NCBI GenBank assembly: GCA_963975245.1 | Contig: CAXBFJ010000002.1 | Coordinates: 1 to 64,000 of the forward strand | Direction of reading: 5' to 3' | DNA length: 64,000 nt | Source of the DNA: Panacagrimonas sp963975245 | GTDB lineage: Bacteria; Pseudomonadota; Gammaproteobacteria; Nevskiales; Nevskiaceae | Shown here: piece after piece, positions 17,547 to 25,619 of the stretch | Layout: every line of letters starts with the position of its first letter | Position numbering within the stretch: the stretch's first letter is position 1 | Program-made: the position numbers and the translations under genes | The notes under the pieces: generated by a model | What the model was told of the DNA's origin: nothing | The model's database searches: none | What the model saw: only the letters and a program-made list of their open reading frames with translations

Positions 17547-17569
17547 ATGTGCAAACACATATTGCACAT
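17547..17569. promoter_or_regulatory. Operator-like palindrome at the LysR gene start
   Basis: ATGTGCAA (17547-17554) and TTGCACAT (17562-17569) form a perfect inverted repeat with a 7-bp spacer, ending one base before the ATG at 17570. It overlaps a GATAAT -10-like sequence (17543-17548). The 23-bp symmetric site suits binding by the LysR-type regulator and autoregulation. Confidence 0.55.
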
Positions 17570-18478
17570 ATGCAACACAAGATGATTGCCTCTAATGCGC
17601 AGCTGGACTGGAATGACATCCCGATTCTTCTGACCCTGGCCAGGGAGGGGACAATGCGGCGGGCCAGCGCCCGTCTTGGAATGGATACCTCCACCATCAG
17701 TCGCCGTGTTGCGGCTGCCGAGGCGCGGCTTCAGACACGACTGTTCGTTAGAGCTTCCAGCGGTTACGTGCCGACGGATGCCGGGCGCACATTTCTGGCT
17801 GCGGCAGGGAGCATTGAGGGCAATGTCAATTCTCTGGTGTCCGCGACACAGGCGGAGTCTGAAATGCCAGCCGGATCAGTTCGAATCACATCGGTGGATA
17901 CGGTGCTCAACGACTGGTTGATTCCCAACCTGCCGGGGTTGGTCAGACAGTATCCCGGGATGCAGGTCACGGCGTTGTCAGACAACAACACGTTGTCTTT
18001 CATGCGTAGCGAGGCTGATCTGGCACTGCGTGTGGCCAGACCTCGCGAAGATGCGGCTCTTCTGATGCGGCGAATCGGATCGGTTGGCGTCGCAATCTAC
18101 GGCGCCCGGAAATTCATCCGAACGCCTCGCAAGGCCTTGGAAAAAATGCCGTGGCTGGCATTCAACAGGGATCTGTCTGGCAGCGCTGAATCGCATTGGA
18201 TGGAGAAAGCGGTGCCAGATGCAAAGATCGTATTTCGATGCAGTTCAGTGTCCGGCTTACTGAAGGCCTGCGAAGCGGGATTAGGCCTGGCCTTGTTGCC
18301 TTGTTTCGCTGTTCAGTCCCGAAAGCTCTTGCGACTGAGCAAGGGCGTGGAGTATCAGCGTGAGTTATGGCTTCTGAGTCATCGAGATACCGCCAGCATT
18401 CGCCGGTTCCGCGTGGTCAGTGACTGGATTGCAGCACGGGCCAATGAAGATCAGGCCCTGCTGTCAGGTAAGCGCTAG
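17570..18478 (+). CDS. LysR-family transcriptional regulator
   Basis: 302 residues from the ATG at 17570; ATG 17582 is an alternative, and neither has a clear ribosome site. The winged HTH lies near the N-terminus (LLTLAREGTMRRASARLGMD, then STISRRVAAAEARL), with the LysR feature TRLFVRASSGYVPTDAG. The C-terminal periplasmic-binding-protein-like domain includes LPNLPGL-type and GLLKACEAGLGLALLPCF segments. The effector is unknown. It is divergent from the HD-domain gene. Confidence 0.85.
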   Translation: MQHKMIASNAQLDWNDIPILLTLAREGTMRRASARLGMDTSTISRRVAAAEARLQTRLFVRASSGYVPTDAGRTFLAAAGSIEGNVNSLVSATQAESEMPAGSVRITSVDTVLNDWLIPNLPGLVRQYPGMQVTALSDNNTLSFMRSEADLALRVARPREDAALLMRRIGSVGVAIYGARKFIRTPRKALEKMPWLAFNRDLSGSAESHWMEKAVPDAKIVFRCSSVSGLLKACEAGLGLALLPCFAVQSRKLLRLSKGVEYQRELWLLSHRDTASIRRFRVVSDWIAARANEDQALLSGKR

Positions 18479-18525
18479 AGGTATCTGCTCGCTGCAGGCT
18501 AGCAGCGAACGCACACTTGGCCAAT

Positions 18526-18569
18526 AAAAAGCCCGTTTGATGTGCGATGAATTGCGCATCAAACGGGCT
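18526..18569 (-). terminator. Terminator of the proximal OmpA-family gene
   Basis: On the minus strand AGCCCGTTTGATG and CATCAAACGGGCT form a 13-bp stem followed by TTTTT (18530-18526). An identical copy lies at 20346-20389. Confidence 0.85.
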
Positions 18570-19414
18570 GGACCTTTGGGCGCTTATGCGCCCATGGTCT
18601 TCAGGCGCTTAGCCGGCTTCGTCTGCAGCCGGAGCTGCATCTTCAGCGTCGAGTTCGCTTTCAAGCTCCTGCTGGAGTGAAGGCTCATCGCCGGATGAGG
18701 TGCTTCCGGTGTTGCCGTCGGTGACCTTGAGCTCGACACGACGATTGAGCTCGCGACCCGCATCGGTTTCGTTGTCGGCAATCGGCTGGCTTTCGCCGTA
18801 ACCGACGGAGGTCATACGCGATCCATCAATGCCTTTGCCTTCGAGGTAGCGTCGTACTGACGCAGCCCGACGCTCGGACAAGTTCTGGTTGTAGCTGTCA
18901 GAACCTCTGGAGTCGGTATGGCCGCTGAGCTCGACCTTGATATCGCTGTAGGCGTTGAGGTCTTCAGAGACGCCATCGAGGATCGACTTGGCATTGCTGG
19001 TCAGCGTGGCCTTGTCGAAGTCGAAGTTGACACCCTTGAGCACGATGATGTCACCGGTGCCGCAACCCTTGAGGGAGATGCGCTCACCTGGCTTGGGCGG
19101 TGCGCAGGGGTCTGCTTCGTCCAGATCGCTGGCGGATTCGCATCCCTTGTCATCCGGGAAGTCGATCAGGCCGTCGCCGTCATTGTCCTTGCCATCTGAG
19201 CACTGCGGAGGATCGGTTTCATCGCTGTCGTCGGCCGAAGTGCAGCCGGGGTCTGCGGGATAGTCGATTGCACCGTCGCCATCATTGTCATTGCCATCAG
19301 CACAGATGCTGAGCGGCTTGACCACAGCCACAGGGGCCGGAGGCGGCGGAGGCGGCGGATCAGAGCGCAGTCCAAACGGAAGCTGCAGGCCCAGATTGAA
19401 CACGCCGTCGTTGA
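18526..19414. repeat. 889-bp identical duplication, copy 1
   Basis: This segment matches 20346-21234 at a constant offset of 1820 bases. It covers the terminator and the 3' part of the OmpA-family gene: linker, calcium-type repeats and OmpA domain. Identity stops sharply after TTGA at 19414, while the 5' halves of the two genes differ at many positions. Confidence 0.92.
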
Positions 19415-19994
19415 AGTCACGATCAGGATTGCCGGGTCCGGGAGGCGGCTCCGACAGTTCAAGGTGGCGTGCCAGTGCTTCGGCGCGAATGGCAAAATCG
19501 TACTTGCCAAAGCTCAGCGGAATCAGCCAGCCGAGACCAGCCTGAAGGTAATGAGTGGAGTCGTCGTACTGCACCGTCGAGGTTGTCGGCCCCAGCAGGC
19601 CGGGCGTGGTGGTGGTCACGGTGAAGTCGTCGATTCCCATGTAACCGATGCCAGCGAGGCCGTACATGCCGGACATGAAGCCGCTATCGAATGGGAAAAA
19701 CAGCACATTCGCGCCCAGGCTTTCCAGAGAGACGTCATCGCCGCCATTCTCTGCATCGAGGTCGACCATGGATCCGCTCAGCTCCGCTGCCAGACTTCCG
19801 GCGCGAAAACCGAGGCCCAGGGTGCCACCGACGCCATCATCGGCGGGCCAGTCTTCGTCTGCGAGAACATAGGTGCCCATGGGGGCAAGGTAGAAACCAC
19901 GATCACGCGGTGACTCAACTTCGGCCGCGAAGGCCTGAGGCTGCAGGCACAAGGCGAGCAATGCCATGCCCCAGGGCAATAGCTTCCTTTTCAT
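18609..19994 (-). CDS. OmpA-family outer-membrane protein, copy A
   Basis: 461 residues from the ATG at 19994 with GGGAG upstream. Order: signal peptide (about 1-23, ending QAFAAEV); a beta-barrel of about 170 residues (DRGFYLAPMGTYVLADEDW, ending near GVFNLGLQLPFGLR); a Pro-rich hinge (PPPPPPPAP); two Ca2+-type Asp/Asn loops (DGNDNDGDGAIDYPAD and DGKDNDGDGLIDFPDD); and a C-terminal OmpA peptidoglycan-binding domain (GVNFDFDKATL, SGHTDSRGSDSYNQNLSERR). It would anchor the outer membrane to peptidoglycan and present loops outside. The C-terminal two-thirds is identical to copy B. Confidence 0.88.
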   Translation of the reverse strand: MKRKLLPWGMALLALCLQPQAFAAEVESPRDRGFYLAPMGTYVLADEDWPADDGVGGTLGLGFRAGSLAAELSGSMVDLDAENGGDDVSLESLGANVLFFPFDSGFMSGMYGLAGIGYMGIDDFTVTTTTPGLLGPTTSTVQYDDSTHYLQAGLGWLIPLSFGKYDFAIRAEALARHLELSEPPPGPGNPDRDFNDGVFNLGLQLPFGLRSDPPPPPPPAPVAVVKPLSICADGNDNDGDGAIDYPADPGCTSADDSDETDPPQCSDGKDNDGDGLIDFPDDKGCESASDLDEADPCAPPKPGERISLKGCGTGDIIVLKGVNFDFDKATLTSNAKSILDGVSEDLNAYSDIKVELSGHTDSRGSDSYNQNLSERRAASVRRYLEGKGIDGSRMTSVGYGESQPIADNETDAGRELNRRVELKVTDGNTGSTSSGDEPSLQQELESELDAEDAAPAADEAG

Positions 19995-20345
19995 GTTTCG
20001 AGACTCCCTCATTTTTTTATAGAAAACGTTGACAGATTGGTGATCCGGAATCAGCGGATTGAGCCATGGAGTACTCATCCCTCGTCCGGTCTGCTTCTTA
20101 GCTGATCTCCAGAAGAATGCCTTGCGGACCAGCCACCGCGGCAACATATCACAGAAAAACTTGCCTCTTATTCGCCACCGAGTTGCAGGCCTTGAGGCAC
20201 GTAATTATTCCGGTAGTGCGGTGGGGGTGCCGATTTGATGACGCATCTGTCTATCCTCAGCAGGAGAACGGACAGAGCGGTGTGAGCGATATAGAAGGCG
20301 CATGTGAGGTCTTCGCCGTGGCGAATTGCGCAGGAGCGTCACATA

Positions 20346-20389
20346 AAAAAGCCCGTTTGATGTGCGATGAATTGCGCATCAAACGGGCT
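20346..20389 (-). terminator. Terminator of the distal OmpA-family gene
   Basis: Identical to the 18526-18569 terminator: a 13-bp AGCCCGTTTGATG stem with a T-tract on the minus strand. It lies 40 bp after the copy B stop codon. The stretch 19995-20345 between the two genes holds copy A's upstream region and no other gene. Confidence 0.85.
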
Positions 20390-21234
20390 GGACCTTTGGG
20401 CGCTTATGCGCCCATGGTCTTCAGGCGCTTAGCCGGCTTCGTCTGCAGCCGGAGCTGCATCTTCAGCGTCGAGTTCGCTTTCAAGCTCCTGCTGGAGTGA
20501 AGGCTCATCGCCGGATGAGGTGCTTCCGGTGTTGCCGTCGGTGACCTTGAGCTCGACACGACGATTGAGCTCGCGACCCGCATCGGTTTCGTTGTCGGCA
20601 ATCGGCTGGCTTTCGCCGTAACCGACGGAGGTCATACGCGATCCATCAATGCCTTTGCCTTCGAGGTAGCGTCGTACTGACGCAGCCCGACGCTCGGACA
20701 AGTTCTGGTTGTAGCTGTCAGAACCTCTGGAGTCGGTATGGCCGCTGAGCTCGACCTTGATATCGCTGTAGGCGTTGAGGTCTTCAGAGACGCCATCGAG
20801 GATCGACTTGGCATTGCTGGTCAGCGTGGCCTTGTCGAAGTCGAAGTTGACACCCTTGAGCACGATGATGTCACCGGTGCCGCAACCCTTGAGGGAGATG
20901 CGCTCACCTGGCTTGGGCGGTGCGCAGGGGTCTGCTTCGTCCAGATCGCTGGCGGATTCGCATCCCTTGTCATCCGGGAAGTCGATCAGGCCGTCGCCGT
21001 CATTGTCCTTGCCATCTGAGCACTGCGGAGGATCGGTTTCATCGCTGTCGTCGGCCGAAGTGCAGCCGGGGTCTGCGGGATAGTCGATTGCACCGTCGCC
21101 ATCATTGTCATTGCCATCAGCACAGATGCTGAGCGGCTTGACCACAGCCACAGGGGCCGGAGGCGGCGGAGGCGGCGGATCAGAGCGCAGTCCAAACGGA
21201 AGCTGCAGGCCCAGATTGAACACGCCGTCGTTGA
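20346..21234. repeat. 889-bp identical duplication, copy 2
   Basis: Partner of 18526-19414, in direct orientation. Two 889-bp copies so close together could recombine to delete 1820 bp and leave one gene with copy B's 5' half. Confidence 0.92.
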
Positions 21235-21796
21235 GATCGAGGTCGGGGTTGCCTACTCCGACTGCGGGCGTGGGCGAAATCTCGACATGCTGATGGCGGG
21301 CCATGGCTTCGGCGCGAATGCCGAAGTCATACTTGCCAAAGCTCAGCGGAATCAGCCAGCCCAGTCCGGCCTGCACATACTCGGTTGAGTCGTGATACGG
21401 CACGGTGGAATTGGGGGCAGTGAAATCGTCGATGCTGATGTTGCCCAGGCCGATGATGCCGTACAAACCCGAGGCAAAGCCCTTCTTAAACGGGTAGTAC
21501 AGCAGGTTGGCGCCGTAGGCTTCGAGGCCCACATCTTGGCCGCCGGTCTCTGCGTCGAGGTCCACCATGGACCCGGTCAGTTCCAGCGCGAGGCTGCCCA
21601 TGCGGTAGCCCAGCGCCAATGTGCCGCCGATGCCGTCATCAGCTGACCAATCGTCATCAGCCAATACGTAGGTGCCCATGGGTGCGACGTAAAAGCCGCG
21701 ATCGCGCGGTGACTTAACTTCATCGGCTGCAAATGTTGGCAACTGCATGCACAAGGCAAGCGTTGCCAGGCTCCAAGGTATGAGCTTCCTGATCAT
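20429..21796 (-). CDS. OmpA-family outer-membrane protein, copy B
   Basis: 455 residues from the ATG at 21796 with GGGAG upstream. Same architecture as copy A: signal peptide (ending LPTFAADEV), barrel (DRGFYVAPMGTYVLADDDW), Pro-rich hinge, two DxNDNDGDG loops and an OmpA domain. The barrel half is clearly homologous to copy A but differs throughout, especially in loop regions. The C-terminal part is identical. Each copy has its own terminator and upstream region, so they could be expressed separately. Confidence 0.88.
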   Translation of the reverse strand: MIRKLIPWSLATLALCMQLPTFAADEVKSPRDRGFYVAPMGTYVLADDDWSADDGIGGTLALGYRMGSLALELTGSMVDLDAETGGQDVGLEAYGANLLYYPFKKGFASGLYGIIGLGNISIDDFTAPNSTVPYHDSTEYVQAGLGWLIPLSFGKYDFGIRAEAMARHQHVEISPTPAVGVGNPDLDLNDGVFNLGLQLPFGLRSDPPPPPPPAPVAVVKPLSICADGNDNDGDGAIDYPADPGCTSADDSDETDPPQCSDGKDNDGDGLIDFPDDKGCESASDLDEADPCAPPKPGERISLKGCGTGDIIVLKGVNFDFDKATLTSNAKSILDGVSEDLNAYSDIKVELSGHTDSRGSDSYNQNLSERRAASVRRYLEGKGIDGSRMTSVGYGESQPIADNETDAGRELNRRVELKVTDGNTGSTSSGDEPSLQQELESELDAEDAAPAADEAG

Positions 21797-21988
21797 GTTT
21801 GGTGACTCCCTCAAATTCAGTGTAATTCTTTGACAGATGGCGGCCCGGTCTCAACTGAACGGGCCTCTGGAAATGCCCGGTTTGATCCGAGTCTGATTGT
21901 CGATCGTGCCGTTCAGGCAAAAATGCCCGTTCGTCCGATCACGGCAGGAACATACCACAGGCCATATGACGACTGTAGTGCTGGAGAA

Positions 21989-22008
21989 AGCTGAATGAAT
22001 GTTCAGCT
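21989..22008. promoter_or_regulatory. Inverted repeat upstream of the carboxylase-like operon
   Basis: AGCTGAA (21989-21995) and TTCAGCT (22002-22008) flank TGAATG. This TetR-operator-like palindrome lies 190 bp before the first operon gene, in the 401-bp spacer 21797-22197. I see nothing else definite in that spacer, and no regulator gene lies in the operon itself. Confidence 0.4.
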
Positions 22009-22197
22009 TTAGTGACATGTTCGTCATCGTCTGCAGTGACGGCGATCAGGCCTGCAGCAGGGCAGGTCCGCGGACTACGCAATATTGCTTAGTCGCTAGG
22101 GGATCGTTCCGTCTGCACAGCCATCAAGCAGGCCCATAACATTCTTCACCAGAGGGACGGCGCACAAGACAGACCGGCCCCGGAATGAGGAGATCGC

Positions 22198-24177
22198 ATG
22201 CTGACCATCGATATCGATACCGGCGGCACCATGACTGACGCGCTCGTCACCGACGGCGCCACACGTCATTGCATCAAGGTGGACACCACCCCGCATGATT
22301 TCACGGTTTCCTTCCAGGAGTGTCTGCGCGAGGCCGCTCGGGTGTGCGGTGAGGGTGAAGACCTGAATGTATTTCTGCGCAAGGTCAGTCTGATCCGCTG
22401 GTCTTCGACCATCACAACAAATGTGCTCGCCCAGCGACGCGGCGCCAAAGTCGGTTTGCTCGTCAGCAAGGGGCAGGAGGAAAATCTGTACGGTCAGGGA
22501 CGTTCGGCCATTGTCGATGAGCTGGTCGATGCCGACGCTGTTCTGGGGTTACCGGAAAGCCCGGAAGCAAAGGACATCCTGCTTGGGGTCAAGTCGCTGC
22601 TCGAATCGGGTGTCCGACGCATTTGTGTCGCGCTGGAAGGTGCGTTCCCGGACAACCGCAAGGAGGTCGCGATCAAGCGGGTGATCGAATCGCAGTACCC
22701 GGATCACATCATTGGCTCCGTGCCGGTTCTATTGGGCTCGGACATGGCGCAGATCGCCCATGACCAGACCCGTGCGCACTACTCGGTCATGAATGCATAT
22801 ACGCATTCGCATCTGGCGACGAGCCTGTTCAAGGCCGAAGACATTCTCCGCGACGATCACGGCTGGCGCGGTGCCCTGCTCATTGGCCAGACCAGCGGCG
22901 GTGTGGCGCGTATTGGCAAGACCAAGGCGGTCGATACCATTGAGTCAGGCCCTGTTTTCGGCACCTTTGGCGGTGCGTTTGTGGCACGCGAGTACGGGAT
23001 CAAGGACGTAGTCTGCTTCGATGTTGGTGGCACCACGACCAAGTGCTCGGTCGTGCGCGATGGCGCGCCCGTCTTCCAGCGCGGCGGACATCTCATGGAG
23101 GTTCCGGTGCAAACCTCCTTCGCCATGCTGCGGTCGGCTGCCATTGGTGGCGGGTCCGTGGCACGGGTAAAGGATGGGCGCTTGCGGATTGGCCCGGAGA
23201 GTCAGGGCGCGGCGCCGGGGCCCGCGTGTTATTCACTCGGTGGGCGTGAAGCGACCTTGACGGATGCGATCCTGCTGCTGGGGTATCTGGATGCAGAGCG
23301 ATTCCTCGGTGGGCGGCGCAAGCTCTCGATCGATCAGGCACGTAAGCTGGTCGCGTCGCGTGTTGCCAAGCCGCTGGATGTCAGCGTCGAGCAGGCCGCG
23401 TTGATGATCCGTGATGAGGCCGTCAGCGTGATGGCGGAACTGGTGACGTCCACCCTCAAAGAAGCGGGCATGGATGCGGGGGAAACCGCACTGTTCGCCT
23501 TCGGGGGCAATGGCCCGATGTTCGCGGCGCTACTGGCTGAGAAAGTGGGCATGCAGCGTGTTCATGCATTTGAGTATGGACCGGTATTTGGTGCATTCGG
23601 ATCATCCGTCTCCGACGTTGCCCATGTTTACGAACGGGGCATCGGCCAGCATTGGGGAGAAGCGTCCAAAGCGATGATCCTGGATGCAGCGCAGCGACTC
23701 CATATGCAGGCTGTTCGTGATCTTCTGGGAGAAGGTTTCGATCCGGACAAAGCAGACTTCACTGCCGAACTGGAGGTTCGTGAAAGTGCAGTGCAGGGCG
23801 CGCCGATTGCCTTCAAGTTTTCCGGAGCGCCCGATGCGGTTTTCGTGCAGCAGGCTGGCGAGGCGCTTCAGGGCCAGCAAAGTCAGGAGATCGTTCTGCT
23901 GAGACTGTCAGCGAGTCTGCAGCTGGGCAAAGCCGCGTTACCTGCGCACAACAAGCCGGTCCAGGCCGCGGCCAAGGCTGGAGCCAGAGACCTGCAGTTT
24001 GATGCCAACCCACCCCTGTCGGCAGATACGTGGGTGTGGGAACAGCTCTCTGTAGGCGAGCAACTCAGCGGCCCTGCTGTCATCAACGGCGACACCATGA
24101 CTTGTCCGATACCAACCGGATGGAACTGTGAAGTGGATGCCTGTGGCAATGCTGCATTGCGCCGCAGCGCGCAGTAG
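22198..24177 (+). CDS. HyuA-like subunit (hydantoinase/ketone carboxylase type), ApcA-like
   Basis: 659 residues of the hydantoinase A/oxoprolinase family. An ASKHA-type phosphate loop opens the protein (IDTGGTMTDALV), and a second is CFDVGGTTTKCSVV. TNVLAQRRGAKVGLL, SGPVFGTFGG and AFGGNGPMF are family features. In acetone and acetophenone carboxylases such subunits activate the ketone or bicarbonate with ATP. It starts the operon, with GAGGAG before the ATG. It is shorter than the second HyuA-like subunit at 25616, as expected if the two have distinct roles in a hetero-oligomer. Confidence 0.78.
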   Translation: MLTIDIDTGGTMTDALVTDGATRHCIKVDTTPHDFTVSFQECLREAARVCGEGEDLNVFLRKVSLIRWSSTITTNVLAQRRGAKVGLLVSKGQEENLYGQGRSAIVDELVDADAVLGLPESPEAKDILLGVKSLLESGVRRICVALEGAFPDNRKEVAIKRVIESQYPDHIIGSVPVLLGSDMAQIAHDQTRAHYSVMNAYTHSHLATSLFKAEDILRDDHGWRGALLIGQTSGGVARIGKTKAVDTIESGPVFGTFGGAFVAREYGIKDVVCFDVGGTTTKCSVVRDGAPVFQRGGHLMEVPVQTSFAMLRSAAIGGGSVARVKDGRLRIGPESQGAAPGPACYSLGGREATLTDAILLLGYLDAERFLGGRRKLSIDQARKLVASRVAKPLDVSVEQAALMIRDEAVSVMAELVTSTLKEAGMDAGETALFAFGGNGPMFAALLAEKVGMQRVHAFEYGPVFGAFGSSVSDVAHVYERGIGQHWGEASKAMILDAAQRLHMQAVRDLLGEGFDPDKADFTAELEVRESAVQGAPIAFKFSGAPDAVFVQQAGEALQGQQSQEIVLLRLSASLQLGKAALPAHNKPVQAAAKAGARDLQFDANPPLSADTWVWEQLSVGEQLSGPAVINGDTMTCPIPTGWNCEVDACGNAALRRSAQ

Positions 24178-24245
24178 TTGCCCCAAGGGATTTTCATGTC
24201 CGAGGCTGCCAAGCTGAAGGTCTCACACAACCGGAGATTCTCAAG

Positions 24246-25127
24246 ATGAAGCAGAGTGACGTTCATTTCTATAGCGAGGGCTGCAAGCTCCTCGGTGACC
24301 TCTACCTGCCAGACGATTATCAGGCTGGGCAGAAGCGCCCCGCGATTGTGCTCTGCCACGGCTATAGCGGCATTCGCTCGCTGATATTGCCGGACTACGC
24401 AAAATTCTTTACCGATGCGGGATATGTCGCCCTCGCATTTGACTATCGGGGTTTCAACGGTAGCGAGGGGCCGAAGTGGCGTATCCAGGCGCTTGAGCAG
24501 ATTGATGACATTCGCAACGCCATTACCTACATCCAGACCCGCGACGAAGTTGATTCGGAAAATGTCGGCATCTGGGGCACGTCCAATGGCGGCGCTCACG
24601 TTGTCTATGCCGCTGGTGTGGATGATCGCGTGAAATGCGCTGTCGGCCAGGTAGGTTATGGCGACGGCTACCGCTTACTGATGGATATCCGTTCGCCGGC
24701 AGAGCGCGAGGCTCTGCTCAAGCAATTGGCAGACGATCGCAGACAGCGCGCGCTCACCGGCAAGGGCGGTGCGGCCGACACGGCGACACTGCTGGCGAGC
24801 CCGCAGACGCAGGACTTCTTCAAGGCTGGCCTCGAGGCCATGCCGGAGTTGTACTGCGAGATCCCCTGGCAGTCTGCAGAAGCCACGATGGAATATCGGC
24901 CCATCGACATGGCGCACAAGATTTCGCCGCGCGCGCTGATGTTGATCGGCGCCGAGGATGACGATCTCTGCAAGATCGATGGTTACAAGGCGGTGTTTGA
25001 TGCCGCAGGTGAGCCCAAACGCTGGCTGCAGTATCCGATTGGGCATTACCAGATTTACACCCCTGAGTGGGTCGATCCGTCCGCGAAAGCGGCAGTGGAA
25101 TGGTTTGACCAGCATTTGAAGCACTAA
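24246..25127 (+). CDS. Alpha/beta hydrolase
   Basis: 293 residues. VLCHGYSGIR is the oxyanion region; the nucleophile elbow is GTSNGG with Ser113; the acid is probably in GAEDDD and the base His in YPIGHYQIYT. It resembles the DUF1100/YcjY-type and dienelactone-hydrolase-like peptidase S9-related hydrolases. The ATG follows GGAGA. Sitting inside the carboxylase-like operon, it may hydrolyse an ester or cleave a C-C bond of a 1,3-diketone or beta-keto acid intermediate; that is inference. Confidence 0.75.
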   Translation: MKQSDVHFYSEGCKLLGDLYLPDDYQAGQKRPAIVLCHGYSGIRSLILPDYAKFFTDAGYVALAFDYRGFNGSEGPKWRIQALEQIDDIRNAITYIQTRDEVDSENVGIWGTSNGGAHVVYAAGVDDRVKCAVGQVGYGDGYRLLMDIRSPAEREALLKQLADDRRQRALTGKGGAADTATLLASPQTQDFFKAGLEAMPELYCEIPWQSAEATMEYRPIDMAHKISPRALMLIGAEDDDLCKIDGYKAVFDAAGEPKRWLQYPIGHYQIYTPEWVDPSAKAAVEWFDQHLKH

Positions 25128-25238
25128 CCGAGAGGCGGTTCTAGGGCAGGCGCGGAGAAGTAGACATCGGGTGTCGTCGCTTTTTGACCGACTTCTTCGC
25201 GCCGTCCTGCTGAACCCTGATTTTCCGAGGACAGCAGC

Positions 25239-25619
25239 ATGAGCCAACGCATTCGCTTCACTGAATATCTGGACCTGGATATCGAATCAGAGTCGTGGCA
25301 TTGCCACAGCTGCGGCCAAGCGCTGATTGCAGCGCGCGAAAGCTACAAGAAGGGCTGTCTGGTTGCAGAACGCGATCCTCGTGAAATCCATGCGCCAGTA
25401 ATCGAAGGCGAGTACAGCTTCTCGCCCGATCCGGACTGGGCACGCATCATCGAATTCTATTGCCCGCAATGCGGCCGGCAGATTGAAACGGAGTACCTGC
25501 CGCCGGGGCATCCCATCACGCACGACATTGAACTGGACGTGGATCGTCTCAAGCAGCGGATCCAATCAGGCGATCTGGTCATCCGCGAAGGCAAGCTGTG
25601 CATGGGAGAAGTCGCATGA
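25239..25619 (+). CDS. Small zinc-ribbon subunit, ApcB/acetone carboxylase gamma-like
   Basis: 126 residues. Two CxxC pairs, Cys22/Cys25 (WHCHSCG) and Cys75/Cys78 (YCPQCGR), suggest a zinc ribbon. The pattern and size match the small gamma-type subunit of acetone carboxylase and ApcB of acetophenone carboxylase. The stop overlaps the next HyuA-like start (ATGA), implying stoichiometric synthesis. GAGGA precedes the ATG. Confidence 0.78.
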   Translation: MSQRIRFTEYLDLDIESESWHCHSCGQALIAARESYKKGCLVAERDPREIHAPVIEGEYSFSPDPDWARIIEFYCPQCGRQIETEYLPPGHPITHDIELDVDRLKQRIQSGDLVIREGKLCMGEVA

